Assembly (NCBI GenBank): GCA_003833135.1
Contig: QZLH01000756.1
Span: 14,863-63,079 of the forward strand
DNA length: 48,217 nt
Origin: Oehlia diaphana
Lineage: Eukaryota > Glomeromycota > Glomeromycetes > Glomerales > Glomeraceae
Direction of reading: 5' to 3'
The notes under the pieces are model-generated. The model worked only from the letters and a program-made list of their open reading frames with translations, made no database searches and had not been told where the DNA came from. Of the stretch, positions 22,342 through 33,197 are shown one piece after another; within the stretch, counting starts at the first letter, position 1, and each line of letters starts with the position of its first letter. The translations under genes were made by a program, and so were the position numbers.

Positions 22342-23937
22342 ATGGTATACTCAAAAATATTTTCAGGAGATCTCCCTGAATTAACAAGTGAAATTATACA
22401 ATACTTTCAGAATGATTTTTCAACGTTACATTCGTGTGCTTTGGTTAATAGATTATGGTGTCGTTTATCAATTCCATTATTGTGGGAGAACCCATTTTTA
22501 AAGAAAATTGTTGGAAACAAACACTTTATTAGCTTTTACTTAAATAAATTAAATGAAGATGACAAATTAAAATTGAAAGAATATGGAATCATAATTCCTT
22601 CGAGTACACTTTTTAATTATTCTAGTTTTATTAAATGTTTAAATAACCAATACATTAGTTCTTCTATTTTTCACTACGTAGATATTTTAAATTTTTACAA
22701 AGATAAAAAATTGTTAAAATTAATTTACCTGTCATTGATCAAAATATTTATTGAAAATGAAGCTAATTTACATACTTTTGAATTTACTTCAGAGTATACT
22801 GATAACGAAACTTTATTTCAATTAATACTAAAAAATCCAAAATTCATTTGTAATGTTAAAAACCTAAAGATTCATTTTGGTGGATTAAATAATAATACTT
22901 TGTTATTACTTTTAAAATGTTTTTATCTTAATTGTAGTTCAATTTCATCACTCGATTTTAATTTTTATCGTAAGGAACATGATGATATATCCAAAGTAAT
23001 TGATTCACAAAAAAATCTCCAAAAAATTTCTTTTAGTTATAGTGATAATCCATTAAAAATTTTAACAATTTCTAATTGTTTAAATACCTTAAAAATAATT
23101 ATATTTTATAAAGTTCATTTAAATAATATTAATTTTAATGAAGTATTTGAACAACCAAATGTTTTAGAATCTATTCATATTCTTTATTGTTATAATTTAA
23201 ATTCTACAATCATCCAACAAATTATTAATCTAACCAAACCATTTAAACTAAAATCTTTATTTGTGGAACAAAGACCTTTATTACAAATTGAGTCATTAGA
23301 ATTATTGTTACAAAAGTCTGGTAATTACTTAGAAAATATTGGATTTGAATCACCAATAGATTATGAATTAAAACTACAATTATTTAAATTGGTCAAAATT
23401 TATTGTGTTAATGTCAAATTTTTACAAATATTTGGATTTGATGTCCGTAATATTTTTTCAGGAATTGATTTAATTAAAAATGTTCAACAAAATCTCAATT
23501 ATCTTTCTATCAAGTGTTCAGAATATATTTATGAACAACAAGATCTTGATGATAAAATTAGTTCAATTATATTACAAAATTTAGGACAAATTCTTCCTTA
23601 TAGATTAGAATATTTAAGTTTGTTTCTTAAATTTAATATAAATGATTTGAAAATATTCTTTAAGAATTCTCAAAATATTTTTATTAAGAAATTGTTAATC
23701 GGAAATAAGGTGTATCCAGATAGTGAAAACATTTTACCTTGTATTAAGAAATATATTATGAAAGGAAAAAGGGTCTCATATTTAGCTATGGAAAATGGTC
23801 CTATTGAACATGAATGGGAGGATTTGTTTAAATTAAAAGATGAAGTAGAAGAGTTTAAATCTTATGGTATTCAAGTTATGTTTCATGATAATTTATATAT
23901 TAGATTTCATAATTTAAAGAATGAATTATTATATTAA
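22342..23937 (+). CDS. F-box protein with LRR-like C-terminal region
   Basis: The first ATG (22342) opens an uninterrupted frame of 531 residues. Residues about 9-52 form an F-box (GDLPELTSEIIQYF...HSCALVNRLWCRLSIPLLWENP), the part that binds Skp1 in SCF ubiquitin ligases. The rest has repeating leucine/isoleucine patterns (NLQKISFSYS, PNVLESIHILYCY, LNYLSIKC, RLEYLSLFLKFN) typical of the degenerate LRR-like substrate-binding region in these fungal F-box proteins. The expected role is recruiting an unknown target to a ubiquitin ligase in cytoplasm or nucleus. The frame is open upstream to about 22300 but without ATG. AAATAAA soon after the stop (about 23958) could serve polyadenylation. A truncated paralogue lies at 9085-10180. 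Confidence 0.9.
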   Translation: MVYSKIFSGDLPELTSEIIQYFQNDFSTLHSCALVNRLWCRLSIPLLWENPFLKKIVGNKHFISFYLNKLNEDDKLKLKEYGIIIPSSTLFNYSSFIKCLNNQYISSSIFHYVDILNFYKDKKLLKLIYLSLIKIFIENEANLHTFEFTSEYTDNETLFQLILKNPKFICNVKNLKIHFGGLNNNTLLLLLKCFYLNCSSISSLDFNFYRKEHDDISKVIDSQKNLQKISFSYSDNPLKILTISNCLNTLKIIIFYKVHLNNINFNEVFEQPNVLESIHILYCYNLNSTIIQQIINLTKPFKLKSLFVEQRPLLQIESLELLLQKSGNYLENIGFESPIDYELKLQLFKLVKIYCVNVKFLQIFGFDVRNIFSGIDLIKNVQQNLNYLSIKCSEYIYEQQDLDDKISSIILQNLGQILPYRLEYLSLFLKFNINDLKIFFKNSQNIFIKKLLIGNKVYPDSENILPCIKKYIMKGKRVSYLAMENGPIEHEWEDLFKLKDEVEEFKSYGIQVMFHDNLYIRFHNLKNELLY

Positions 23938-25978
23938 TTATTAATTTTTATGATTATTAAATAAATTTGTATTACAAAATTTTAGTGGATTATTATTGCA
24001 TGGGATGATTGAAAGTATAATGAGTAAATAAAAGTGTAAAGTGTAAAATTGTTCTGAAGTTTTATAACTTAATCAAAATAATTCCAAATTGTTCATACCT
24101 ACCTACTTTATTAGTTATATTAATTCTTATATTTTTTGTAAAATTAATAACTGGACATCATATTTATTTAAACTTGCCCAAAGATTATTATCAAATTTCT
24201 TCCGAATGAGTAGAATCAACTTTGACCAACAAATCTATGTTTACCAAATCTTCAATAATGTCCTCAGTAATTATGAATTCTTAACTTTCAATCTTAGTTT
24301 ATTGATATACCAATTTATTCTTTTTTTGCATTAATTATTACACAATTTGGCTGTCTAAAATTAAGAATTGTTACATTTTAAATCATTACTATGCACATTT
24401 GATCATTTAAGATAATTTCAATTAACAAATTATCCCATATTTTCGCCTTTCTTGCTACCGTTCATATTCTTTTATATGTCCTTTTTATCTTCAAGTTTAA
24501 CTGTCTAGGTAGGGTAATACATTTTGGTATTTTGATGAAGCAGCATGATGTTATGCATGGGTGGGACTGTGGGAGAATAGCATATTTAGTTATTTACTTC
24601 GTAGGCCTGTGAGTACCAGCTTTGCTGCAGTTTCATAGTAGGGTTATAATACTTTGTCATTATCATTTTATGAAAAATAGTAAGATTTTCGAAATGTAAT
24701 AATAAAATTCTACTTTTTGTGTAAATTGTCTTTTTTAAAAAAAAAATATATAATGGAAGTTTTGTTAGAATATAACTAATGAGACAAGTTATATCAACTC
24801 ACTCGTTATATAAATTTTAAGGATTCATACAATTTCTAAGAGTTCAAACCCATAATTTTAGTATATAAGTTATTAAATTATTAAATGTTTTACAATAAAA
24901 CTATTTTATGTTTAAGTCAGTTTTAATTTCATTCAAAATAAAATTTGCATGGCTTTACATACTATAGCCAATTTTTTGAATTAGGATTTTACATTCAAGT
25001 TATCATGAAAGTGATGGATATATATTAGATAAAATTAATTAGTTATATGATTTCGATATTTTTAATAACATTGAAAATCGAAATAAATTTTTTGCTACAA
25101 AATTGTCAATAACTTAACATATACATAAGTGATTTGTATTCATTTGAAAGAGGAAATCAATACCTAGTATCCAATGAATCCAAAATCACATGAATTAAAT
25201 CACTAATTACTGAATAATTATGTTCAATTCATTTATATTTAATTTTGAATTTGAGTTTCAAATATCTCTATATGTAGTTATCCAATTTGAATGATCTTTG
25301 ATTTATCAGCTAAATAAGTTCTTGTTTTTCAAATGAATATAAACCATTTATTAGGATCTGAATAATTAATGATTATGTCACTGCCCACTGGCATAAAATC
25401 CACCATAAAATTTCAAGAATTATATTTCTACCAAAAAAGATGTTTAAAAAATACTACTTATTTGCATTTTCTCTATCAAAATGTAAAATTTCTAATAATT
25501 GATTGTATTTTCATTTAGCAATCTTTCATTAAATATTAAATACCATTTACCATTGCCCAAAAATAATACTCACCATGATTAAGATCCAAGTATTATAAAT
25601 GGCATAAAATTCATAATTCTTGTAGAAAAAGGCTAATTTTGGTCATATATCTTACAAAGTATTCATAGTTACTATTCGATTTAAAAAATTTGATTCTTGA
25701 ATAAAACCTTGGATGCTGTATGCAGTGGCAAATGGTTATAGAAATTCTTTATTAAAAAAAAAAGTTCTGTGAGTAATTACATTTTAAAGATACCAAAAGA
25801 AATCATCATTATTATTATTTTTTACTGTATAACAAGTAGAATTACTCATCAAAATACTTTATTTTAATAATGATAAGAATGCGAATATTATTAATCATTT
25901 TATAATCTATTACTCTTTATAAAAAATAAATATCCTTATCCTTTTATTAATAATAGTAAATTTGATAATGTTATACTG
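23938..25978. other. Long intergenic region, no gene
   Basis: I see no coding signal. An 82-codon frame near 24089 is low-complexity. GGCATAAAAT occurs twice (about 25391 and 25601), perhaps from an old element. Confidence 0.4.
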
Positions 25979-26157
25979 TATTACTGGGTTATAGGTCTAA
26001 ATCGCGATAGGTCAAAATCCCGAATGGGACAAAATCCTGACAGTTGGCCCGTGTTATGCAGAATTATGCAGAATTATGCAGAATCTCGTGATATTTTTGA
26101 CCAGCATTAGTATTCAAGATTTTGACCCGTCGTGATTTTGACCGGATCCCATATTAC
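25979..26157. mobile_element. Small inverted-repeat element with TATTAC flanks
   Basis: A 167-bp unit (25985-26151) begins TGGGTTATAGGTC and ends GACCGGATCCCA, imperfectly complementary. TATTAC lies directly on both sides (25979-25984 and 26152-26157), a possible 6-bp target duplication. Inside are GGTCAAAATC words in both orientations and three tandem ATGCAGAATT units at about 26054-26083. Confidence 0.5.
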
Positions 26158-26413
26158 TGTATACAATATTCATACCAAATAATATAATACATACAGTATA
26201 AGTAAATATAACCACCATGGATAGCTCCCCCATGGAAACTTGCCTCTTGTTAAATATAAAAATAATTACATCTTTTTTCATTTATTTATTTTTTAATCTA
26301 AGATTGAATCTTGTTATGTAAATTATTAGTTTGAATTTTATTTATTAATTAACACACAGATAATCTTTTGTTGATAGCATCGTAATCCACAATTTAACAA
26401 CTTTTCCTATACA

Positions 26414-26960
26414 ACCCCACTTAAATTTTTTGGCAACAATGTTATTGTGTATCCTCCTACTGAAACAGTGCCAGAAGTACTAAGCAAGGATAATTAGTAT
26501 TTTTTATTCACGAACTATTCATAATTTTTGTGTATTATTGCCTGAAGTAAGCGTTAAACTTGATAAGTCATGTGTATAAAGATGCAACTCTGTACTACAT
26601 ATTAATTTTGATACAAAAAATCTTGCGATTCTGCCATTGCTGGAAGGAAATAGAACATTGGGTCTCACAAGCACTGGAAAGTACCCTACGAACAATGATG
26701 TAATATTTGAATCTGAAACGCAACACATTATTAGATTATGTAATAAATGTAAAGATAGTGCTTTTAGTGTCTCTAAAAATGATCAAACAAATCATCTAAA
26801 GTAATCTTTAATACTCTTCCAATCAAACGAATATCTAAGTCCTGATGATCTGATCAGCCTGTTAATCCTTATCGCAACTTTTACATGTCTCTGAAAGTGA
26901 AGATGTATGTACTCGTTTAATTATAGTAGATACTTACAAATCTATTTTAATATTTTAGAT
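26414..26960 (+). pseudogene. Decayed coding region of unknown family
   Basis: Protein-like frames occur in succession on the plus strand: GNNVIVYPPTETVPEVLSKD near 26445-26495, then from about 26530 LLPEVSVKLDKSCV, a TAA where CAA is likely ancestral, and a long open run (VLHINFDTKNLAILPLLEGN, then TLGLTSTGKYPTNNDVIFES and LCNKCKDSAFSVS) to a TAA near 26800. The run continues beyond with SNEYLSPDDLISLLILIATF. Residue composition is far from the low-complexity chance frames in the area. I do not recognise the family. The opposite-strand frame at 26519-26728 is a shadow of it. Confidence 0.4.
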
Positions 26961-27862
26961 TTGGAAGAAATCTAAAGAACATTATTTCCTTCCAACTTCT
27001 GAAGGACTTAAACGAATAGTTATATGTTTATTTTTTCTTTGGGGATGAATGTCAATTTTGTAAAAAAAGATCAAAGTGAGTTAAGCTATAAGTGTATCAA
27101 AATGAGGACAACCAGTAAAACTAATTTACAATTAGTGGAATATCAATAAAACATTTTGAGCGGTTTTTTAAAAAATGAAATTGTAGCTATATAAAAAAAT
27201 ATATTTCATTAAGACTTAAAAGGTGGTGCGAGATAATCAGAATAGAAAATGGGAAAAGTATGGAAACAGCTTAAACTTACCAAGAAAATATGTATGACTA
27301 TCGTAATATACTGTACTTAAATTAGAGAGAAAATCCTCACGTAAGAAAATAATAATTATTTCAATAACATTTTTCATAGATTAGCATAATAGAATATGTT
27401 TAAATATGAATAAAGTTACTATGTATTGCATATTTGTATTTGCGTATTATATGGCAAATATATACAATAAAACATAAACATGAAAATATATTTTATTTAA
27501 TGAGAAATTATTAACCAATAAAGATAGTATTACAAAACAAACTGTGCTGATTTTTCAGTATCATTAGACTGGATGGCGTCTTGTTTGATTGTAGTATTCA
27601 TATTGTGATGATTAATTAATGACGAACATTTAATTGAAGGGTAAAAAAAAATACTTTCTTACGAGATCACAAAGCAAGAAAACAACAAGAAGCCTTATTT
27701 GCAAATGAATTAAAGCATGGAATTATTTGTATTATTTTTGCGCGATATTGTAAGATAATAAATTATTGATATCTATTGCGCAAGAGAAGCATAAGCAAGC
27801 ATGTTCCTAACTACATCCCTACATGTTTAAAATAGTTCGTAAGTATGCTCGACATAAATTGG
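26961..27862. other. Intergenic, 3' of the coiled-coil gene
   Basis: No gene or repeat structure recognised. Confidence 0.4.
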
Positions 27863-28843
27863 CTAATGATGCGGATCCCAAATTTCTAAAGCATTAAAAA
27901 GCTTAGTTAATGAAGTGACAAGATTTTTCTGTTCTTCTGGAAATGAATCTCTCAGCAATTGTTCTTTTGCGTCTTTTATAGTTTGATTTGGACTTTTGTG
28001 GAATTTTTCATTGCTAAGTTGTTTTATTTCAAACAATAACTTAAAGTTTTTAAATGACATTCCAACCTTTTCTAAAATTTCCTCTAATTTTTTGACACAA
28101 GAACATTGAGTGATATCTGTTTGATAAATTCTGGCATTATCCATAGCTTCTTTAATTTCACTAAATACATTTTCTCCTAGCTTCTTTTTTAACTTCCGAT
28201 TGAAGATTCCAATCCAGTCCCTGTGTACACTTAATAATTTTGTCATTGCCTTGGTATCTTTTAACTCGTCCTGAGACTTTTTCAACTTAGTATTCTTTTC
28301 ACTTAGTTCATTACCAAGTCTTTCTTTTGTTTCATTAAATATATTAGTTGTATTAGTCGGAAAAAGCTCTGTTTTGTCAAGTCTATTTTTTATTTCTTTT
28401 AAATCAGCTTTTGTTTCTTTTAAATCAAGCTCCGTTTTATTAAGTTTATTTTTTATTTCTTTTAAACCAAGCTCTATTTTATCAAGTTTATCTTTTGTTT
28501 CTTTTAAATCAAGCTCCGTTTTATCAAGTTTATCTTTTGTTTCTTTTAAATCAGCTTTTGCTTCTTTTAAATCAAGCTCCATTTTATCAAGTCTACTTTG
28601 TGTTTTATCAAGCTGATTAATCGATAATCCCATGAGAAGCATAGTATCATGTGAAATCTCCATATGATCTTCTACTAATCGATGCAAGTTTCTTGAAGTA
28701 CGATTCAATTTTGACTCAATATTATCAAATTGTGATATAAGTTTGTCATACATCACTTTCTTATCTTTATAATCTTTGCAGTTAGAGAGATGTCTCTTCT
28801 CTAAATTTGAAAATGTCATTTTTATTTCTGCCATGGTATACAT
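27863..28843 (-). CDS. Coiled-coil protein with heptad-based internal repeats
   Basis: An intact frame of 326 residues. Residues about 75-165 are built of heptads arranged as 14-residue units (LDKTELDLKETKDK and close variants, with 7-residue LKETKDK half units), visible in DNA as repeated 42- and 21-bp blocks, and form a long alpha-helical coiled coil. The flanking parts are also helical and charged, and the C-terminal part (about 220-326) is less repetitive (RDWIGIFNRKLKKKLGENVF, then CSCVKKLEEILEK). There is no signal peptide or membrane segment. Met4 lies in CCATGG, a better start context than Met1. Role unknown; a scaffold or oligomerising protein is the most one can infer. Repeat number may vary between strains because the units are near-identical in DNA. 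Confidence 0.75.
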   Translation of the reverse strand: MYTMAEIKMTFSNLEKRHLSNCKDYKDKKVMYDKLISQFDNIESKLNRTSRNLHRLVEDHMEISHDTMLLMGLSINQLDKTQSRLDKMELDLKEAKADLKETKDKLDKTELDLKETKDKLDKIELGLKEIKNKLNKTELDLKETKADLKEIKNRLDKTELFPTNTTNIFNETKERLGNELSEKNTKLKKSQDELKDTKAMTKLLSVHRDWIGIFNRKLKKKLGENVFSEIKEAMDNARIYQTDITQCSCVKKLEEILEKVGMSFKNFKLLFEIKQLSNEKFHKSPNQTIKDAKEQLLRDSFPEEQKNLVTSLTKLFNALEIWDPHH

Positions 28844-28889
28844 TTATATCGTTTATAGTAAAGGAAAATGTTTTACAACATTACAACAA

Positions 28890-28895
28890 TTTATA
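28890..28895 (-). promoter_or_regulatory. Possible TATA box of the coiled-coil gene
   Basis: TATAAA reads on the minus strand about 47-52 bp before the first ATG. A second candidate, TATAAACG, sits at 28851-28858. Both are weak evidence in AT-rich DNA. Confidence 0.3.
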
Positions 28896-29311
28896 AGGCG
28901 TAATGGCGTATTAATGCATTTTCATCCCATGTGATCATATCATCATATTGTCGATTCCTAACTCATTATTAATAAAAGCAATATTATGACTATTATGATG
29001 TAATAATGTTTATTTCAGGTTGTTTTACATTGTTAGTCCGAAGTGTAATGAAGTGTAACAAGGACTATATAATTATACGCAATTAGTCATACAATGTCTG
29101 TTTATTCATCCGGTAAAAGTGTCATTATTGATATGTCAATAATAAGAGCAAAAATATGTCTAACCTGTCGGATCTGTTGTTTTGTGACTAACATATTGTC
29201 TTCTTAACTCAGTAATGCTTCCTTTGTTCACACCCTCATCTATAATGAAAAACCAATTATAGGCACTTCCAGTAGTCCATGTGATATCCTTAAAATAAGC
29301 ATCTGATTTGA
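28896..29311. other. Intergenic between divergent coiled-coil gene and helicase relic
   Basis: No firm coding signal. Some of it may be the unrecognised upstream part of the helicase relic. Confidence 0.3.
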
Positions 29312-29546
29312 GAATATACAGTTATAGTTACAAGCAATCAGGATGCACCACTCAAAATAGACATAGGTGATTCTCATATAGTCTGTTTTGATGTCTTTGC
29401 AATTTAGATGGTGGTTAAAACTTGAACCAAAGGAGCATGCAAAAGCATCTACTATTGTTTTGGATACATTGAGATTTACACAAGTCTTCTACTCAGTAAA
29501 GTTTGATGCTTGCGAAAATTGCCATACATTTTGGAACATGATCTAA
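29312..29546 (+). pseudogene. SF3/D5-like helicase remnant (DUF5906-like)
   Basis: The frame from 29312 reads EYTVIVTSNQDAPLKIDIGD then SHIVCFDVFAI. The TSNQDAPLKI..GD..IV.FD arrangement is that of motif C and the following sensor region in superfamily-3 helicases of the D5/NrS-1 type, known from plasmids, phages and large DNA viruses and found dispersed in some fungal genomes. After a TAG near 29405 another frame continues with WWLKLEPKEHAKASTIVLDT to TAA at 29544-29546. Walker A and B are not visible upstream, and the expected Arg pair after GD is Ser-His. It is a short broken relic that could not act as a helicase. Whether it came from a virus or a plasmid cannot be decided here. Confidence 0.4.
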
Positions 29547-29574
29547 ATATTCATGTCTCGTTAAAAAAGAAAAC

Positions 29575-30160
29575 AAAGAATAAATAGTAGACAACGGTAT
29601 AATAGCATACAGAATATATTAATTATTGTTTGCTGACAGACATTGGATCTATATTAGAGACAGTAAAGTGGTAGCTTGGTATATTAATATAATATTTATT
29701 AAACTGAATCATTACTATGCTCTAACTCCAAGTATTTATACCATTATTGCCACTACGCTCTTTTCATTAACCGTATCATACACTTCTTTGAAGGTCTCTT
29801 GGACTAATTATCACACTATTTGAATAACATACAAAACGTATAAAAATATTCTTCAGTCCATGAAATAACCTTCAAAGAAGTGATTTTGTACACTCAAGGA
29901 ATCTCCAGAAGACAACCTACTAAATATTATTTATACTCATGACTGAGAATCAAAGAGTAAATGTAGACAACAACAATAATATTACATGATATTTATTGTT
30001 CTCGATTACCAATAGACGAAGGATATACAACAGAGATAGTGAGGTAGTTGGATGTTTAAGATATTATTTATTCAAACAAAACTTGCTTTACTATGTTCTA
30101 TTGTTACCACTATATTCACAATATTTCCTGTATATATTTGTTAGTCAAGGGTATATCTTT
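29575..30160. repeat. Diverged direct duplication, about 370 bp apart
   Basis: AAAGAATAAATAGTAGACAAC at about 29575 and AAAGAGTAAATGTAGACAAC at about 29955 each lead into a TATTGTT segment, an AGAGA(C/T)AGT(A/G)A(A/G)GT(A/G)G segment (29657 and 30034), a TATTTATT(A/C)AA segment and a CTATG(C/T)TCTA segment. Substitutions and small gaps show that the copies are old. No coding content is visible. Confidence 0.55.
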
Positions 30161-31949
30161 GTGGTATGAGACCAGTGAAACTATTAAAGATGCATCCATA
30201 ACATACGATATATTATTTTTAGTATACAAATTACTTATATTGAGACTTATGAATATCGGATAACAAATAAATGTGTTGGATGTCCTATTACTCTTCAGAT
30301 TCGTGCCAGATAGAGTCTCAACATTATTTACTAATATATTTATTCTCTTTTAGATAAATTTTAATTAATTTACTTGAAAACAAATTCATTTTCACTATTT
30401 ATTATTTATTTTGAAATTATTTAAACACTAAGATTAGAGTAGTAAAAAGATTCTTAGTTTGTAATTTAAATAATTCAATTCTCTATTTTTTTTATAGGAC
30501 TTTTCAATTATTAAATAAAGATAATTATAAACTTATTATAAAATATTATGTGCAAGCAAAGTATTATGTATGTAACAACACACTAGTTTTACAATAAAAA
30601 ATTATTTATAAATTATTCATAATTCATTTGATTATTATTTAAATTGTATAAATTTTAATAAATATGTTATGAATATCTAAAATGATTATTTTTCATCAAA
30701 AGCGTTAACCCATTTTAACCCATTTTAACACATTTGAATGCAACATTTGATTAGATTACGTCCAGTTTTCATCCTGTAATCAATATTCATCTGTTAACCC
30801 GTTTAAATCATATATTATTTTTGAGAATATTATTTGAATTAAAAGTATTTAAGTGCTGACATTACAAGTAAAAAAAAAAAATTATTATTAGTTTTTTAAG
30901 TTTCAAACGTGATTCCAAATTAAGTATAATAATACATTTGATTTCCACTATCATATAATACTTCAACAGCGGAAATTTTTAAGCAAAACTTATTTTCTTT
31001 TTTTTGTAATTTTATCCATAAAGAAATTTTCTAGGTTGAAAACTTTATACAACATATTTGGATATCAAAGATAATGTTTAGTTAAGAGAAATATAGGACC
31101 CCGAGCAATATATAAATAGGACATAAGAAATTAGCAAAATTTACTATTAGCTCTACGCATTTTTTCAGTGATAATGTAAGTCACCTACATAAATAAGTAA
31201 TAAAAATTCTGACCAACATTATTGAAAATTATCTAAAAAAGGAAAGATTTTCATGGTTATTTCTACGCGTTTATTTCTTGTTACCTATTTCAGTATTGCT
31301 TTGGGTCCTATTAATATATATAATATATATATATTTAGTATTATAAATAGATATTAAACATTGGTTAATATTTGTAAGTTGTAACGAAACAGTTTAACAA
31401 AGTTATCTTAAAAATAAGACGATCGTAGCTATTGTATAAGATTTATTCGCTTTAATGCAAAATAAAAAATATGTCAAAAAAGAGCAAAAGGAAAAAGCAA
31501 TAGGAAAAGAAATAAGCCATAAAAACATTGTATTACTAAGACGCAAGAAGTCATAGATATTGAAATGTGATCCCAATGTATTAAATAAGGGAAGGTAAAG
31601 CCAAAGACTAATTCACGTCCCATTAGAAGATTAGATGTAATGGTAGCTAATTGGATTTCTGCCGAGAAGGTAACCATTTTTTTTTAGTAACGCGTAGTAA
31701 ATAAGAAAAAATGCAAATTAATTTTGAGTAATATACTAATCTATATTAAGCAACTTATTTATTTAATCTGTAATCTATTTGTCTATTTATATTTAACTTT
31801 ATTTCCTATATTAACTTGCGCGTTTATTATGAACGCTTTTATTCAAATGGTTGCAAAGTCTCGCGACTCTCGTTGTACAATCCTACCTTGTTGTTTAACC
31901 AATAAATGGTACCTGAATCCAAATCCTTACTAGTTCTACTACCTTTTCG
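30161..31949. other. Long intergenic region
   Basis: No gene recognised. It contains one copy of a dispersed repeat at 30759-30866, two tandem AACCCATTTT units near 30706, and a TA microsatellite near 31315-31335. Confidence 0.4.
30759..30866. repeat. Dispersed repeat, copy 1
   Basis: ACGTCCAGTTTTCATCCTGT, AATCAATATTCATCTG, GTTAACCCGTTT, TTTTTGAGAATAT and AAGTGCTGACATT follow one another exactly as related words do at 47738-47837. The two copies are clearly one family, of unknown nature. Confidence 0.75.
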
Positions 31950-32787
31950 GAAATACTACTTTATTGATCAGTTGAGTTTTTGGTGTTTCTTCATGCAAAA
32001 TTTTATTCACTGTGTCATCTTCAGTAAGTTCTTTACTTTTTCCATTTTATTTTTTCCCTATTAATAAAGTTATTAAAATTCTTTACTTTTTCTTGATGGA
32101 ATTATCCAAACTCCATCAAATCCTTCCTTCTCTATTGAATCTGTGACCCACCTTACTCAATCTTTCCTCGTCTCTAAATTATCCATCTTTACTTTTACGA
32201 ATATAAGTTTCGAGAAGGAAATCATTTTTTCATCAATTTCATTTCCATCAGATGCTTGTCAACATCAGGCACTTTAATATTTATAAACGATCCATCTTGA
32301 ATTTTAATAATTTCGTGTCTGACAAAAACCATCTAATATAATACATTTACTGTCTACCTTCAAATTTAAATTGGACAGTTCGTGTGTACATCTTCTCTAT
32401 ATCACGCTTCTTTAAACATATAATCGTTTTGACTGATTTATATTTTTTTGTTTTTAACTCAATAAACAAAAATGTTTCAAAACGAGTGCAATTTTCTCAG
32501 CTGACCATCTTGTTAGAAAATCATAGAATAATATTTCCGAAGGATCTGGTATATAAATTTCCATGTTGATATGAAATTTGTCATCATTTTCACGCGGTTT
32601 TGGACTTTGTTGCGCCTCCCGCAGCCAACGATGAAGGTTCGAGCTTGCTTTGCCATTCTTCTATATCGTTTTCTATACTCTCTCTATATATAGTTCTTGC
32701 ACAACTCCTTATAATTATCTCCATTAACTCTTTCCTTTAACCTAGTGTTCTACATATATCTTCACATACTTGAGTTGTATTTGTCAT
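31950..32787 (-). pseudogene. Decayed coding region of unknown family
   Basis: From an ATG at 32787 the frame reads MTNTTQVCEDICRTLG, a TAA, then RKELMEIIIRSCARTIYRES, IENDIEEWQSKLEPSSLAAG and GATKSKTA before stopping. Shifted frames go on with HINMEIYIPDPSEILFYDFL, TRWSAEKIALVLKHF, VKTIICLKKRDIEKMYTRTV, and near the end MDNLETRKD and STOP and VRWVTDSIEKEGFDGVWIIP. The order and protein-like composition over 800 bp support one ancient gene broken by several frameshifts and stops. I do not recognise the family. Opposite-strand frames here are shadows. Confidence 0.5.
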
Positions 32788-33018
32788 ACGATAAAAACTT
32801 AATCCATATCATTAGTTAAGTTGCGTGAAGACATCCTCTTGACATTTTTAAAATTTTTATTTATAAAGTACTTAATATTTCGCTCTTTCCTAAAACTCTT
32901 TCTGTTATAAATAAAACTCCATTTCCACTTGTTATTACTTATGTTTTATAGGATTTCCTGTCTTTTTATTCGTCAATTTTTCCTTACAAAATTTTAGACC
33001 AAACGATCAACAGAAGAG

Positions 33019-33197
33019 TTGCAACTATAATGGTGTAGTTAGCTAAAAAATAATTAGCCGCAATGTGATCTGGACCTGGCTCAGGCGTAAATCGTCGTGG
33101 AATTCCAGGGGATTTTCTGCGATTAAACTGGGTCTGGATGATCGGCAATCAGGAATTCAGCTCCATTTTTCGGCTAACTACACCATTATAGTGGCAA
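33019..33197. mobile_element. MITE-like element with long perfect terminal inverted repeats
   Basis: ACTATAATGGTGTAGTTAGC at 33024-33043 is exactly complementary to 33173-33192. With one mismatch the repeats extend outward over TTGCA/TTGCC, giving a 179-bp unit. The interior is unusually GC-rich for the region and contains GATCGGCAATC at 33140-33150. The hAT-like element at 33199 is inserted at its right edge, so its own target duplication is hard to read. Confidence 0.75.

Noticed and set aside
28374..28616. Plus-strand open frame rich in Ser and Phe opposite the coiled-coil gene
   Set aside because: It is the antisense shadow of the heptad repeats of the intact minus-strand gene.
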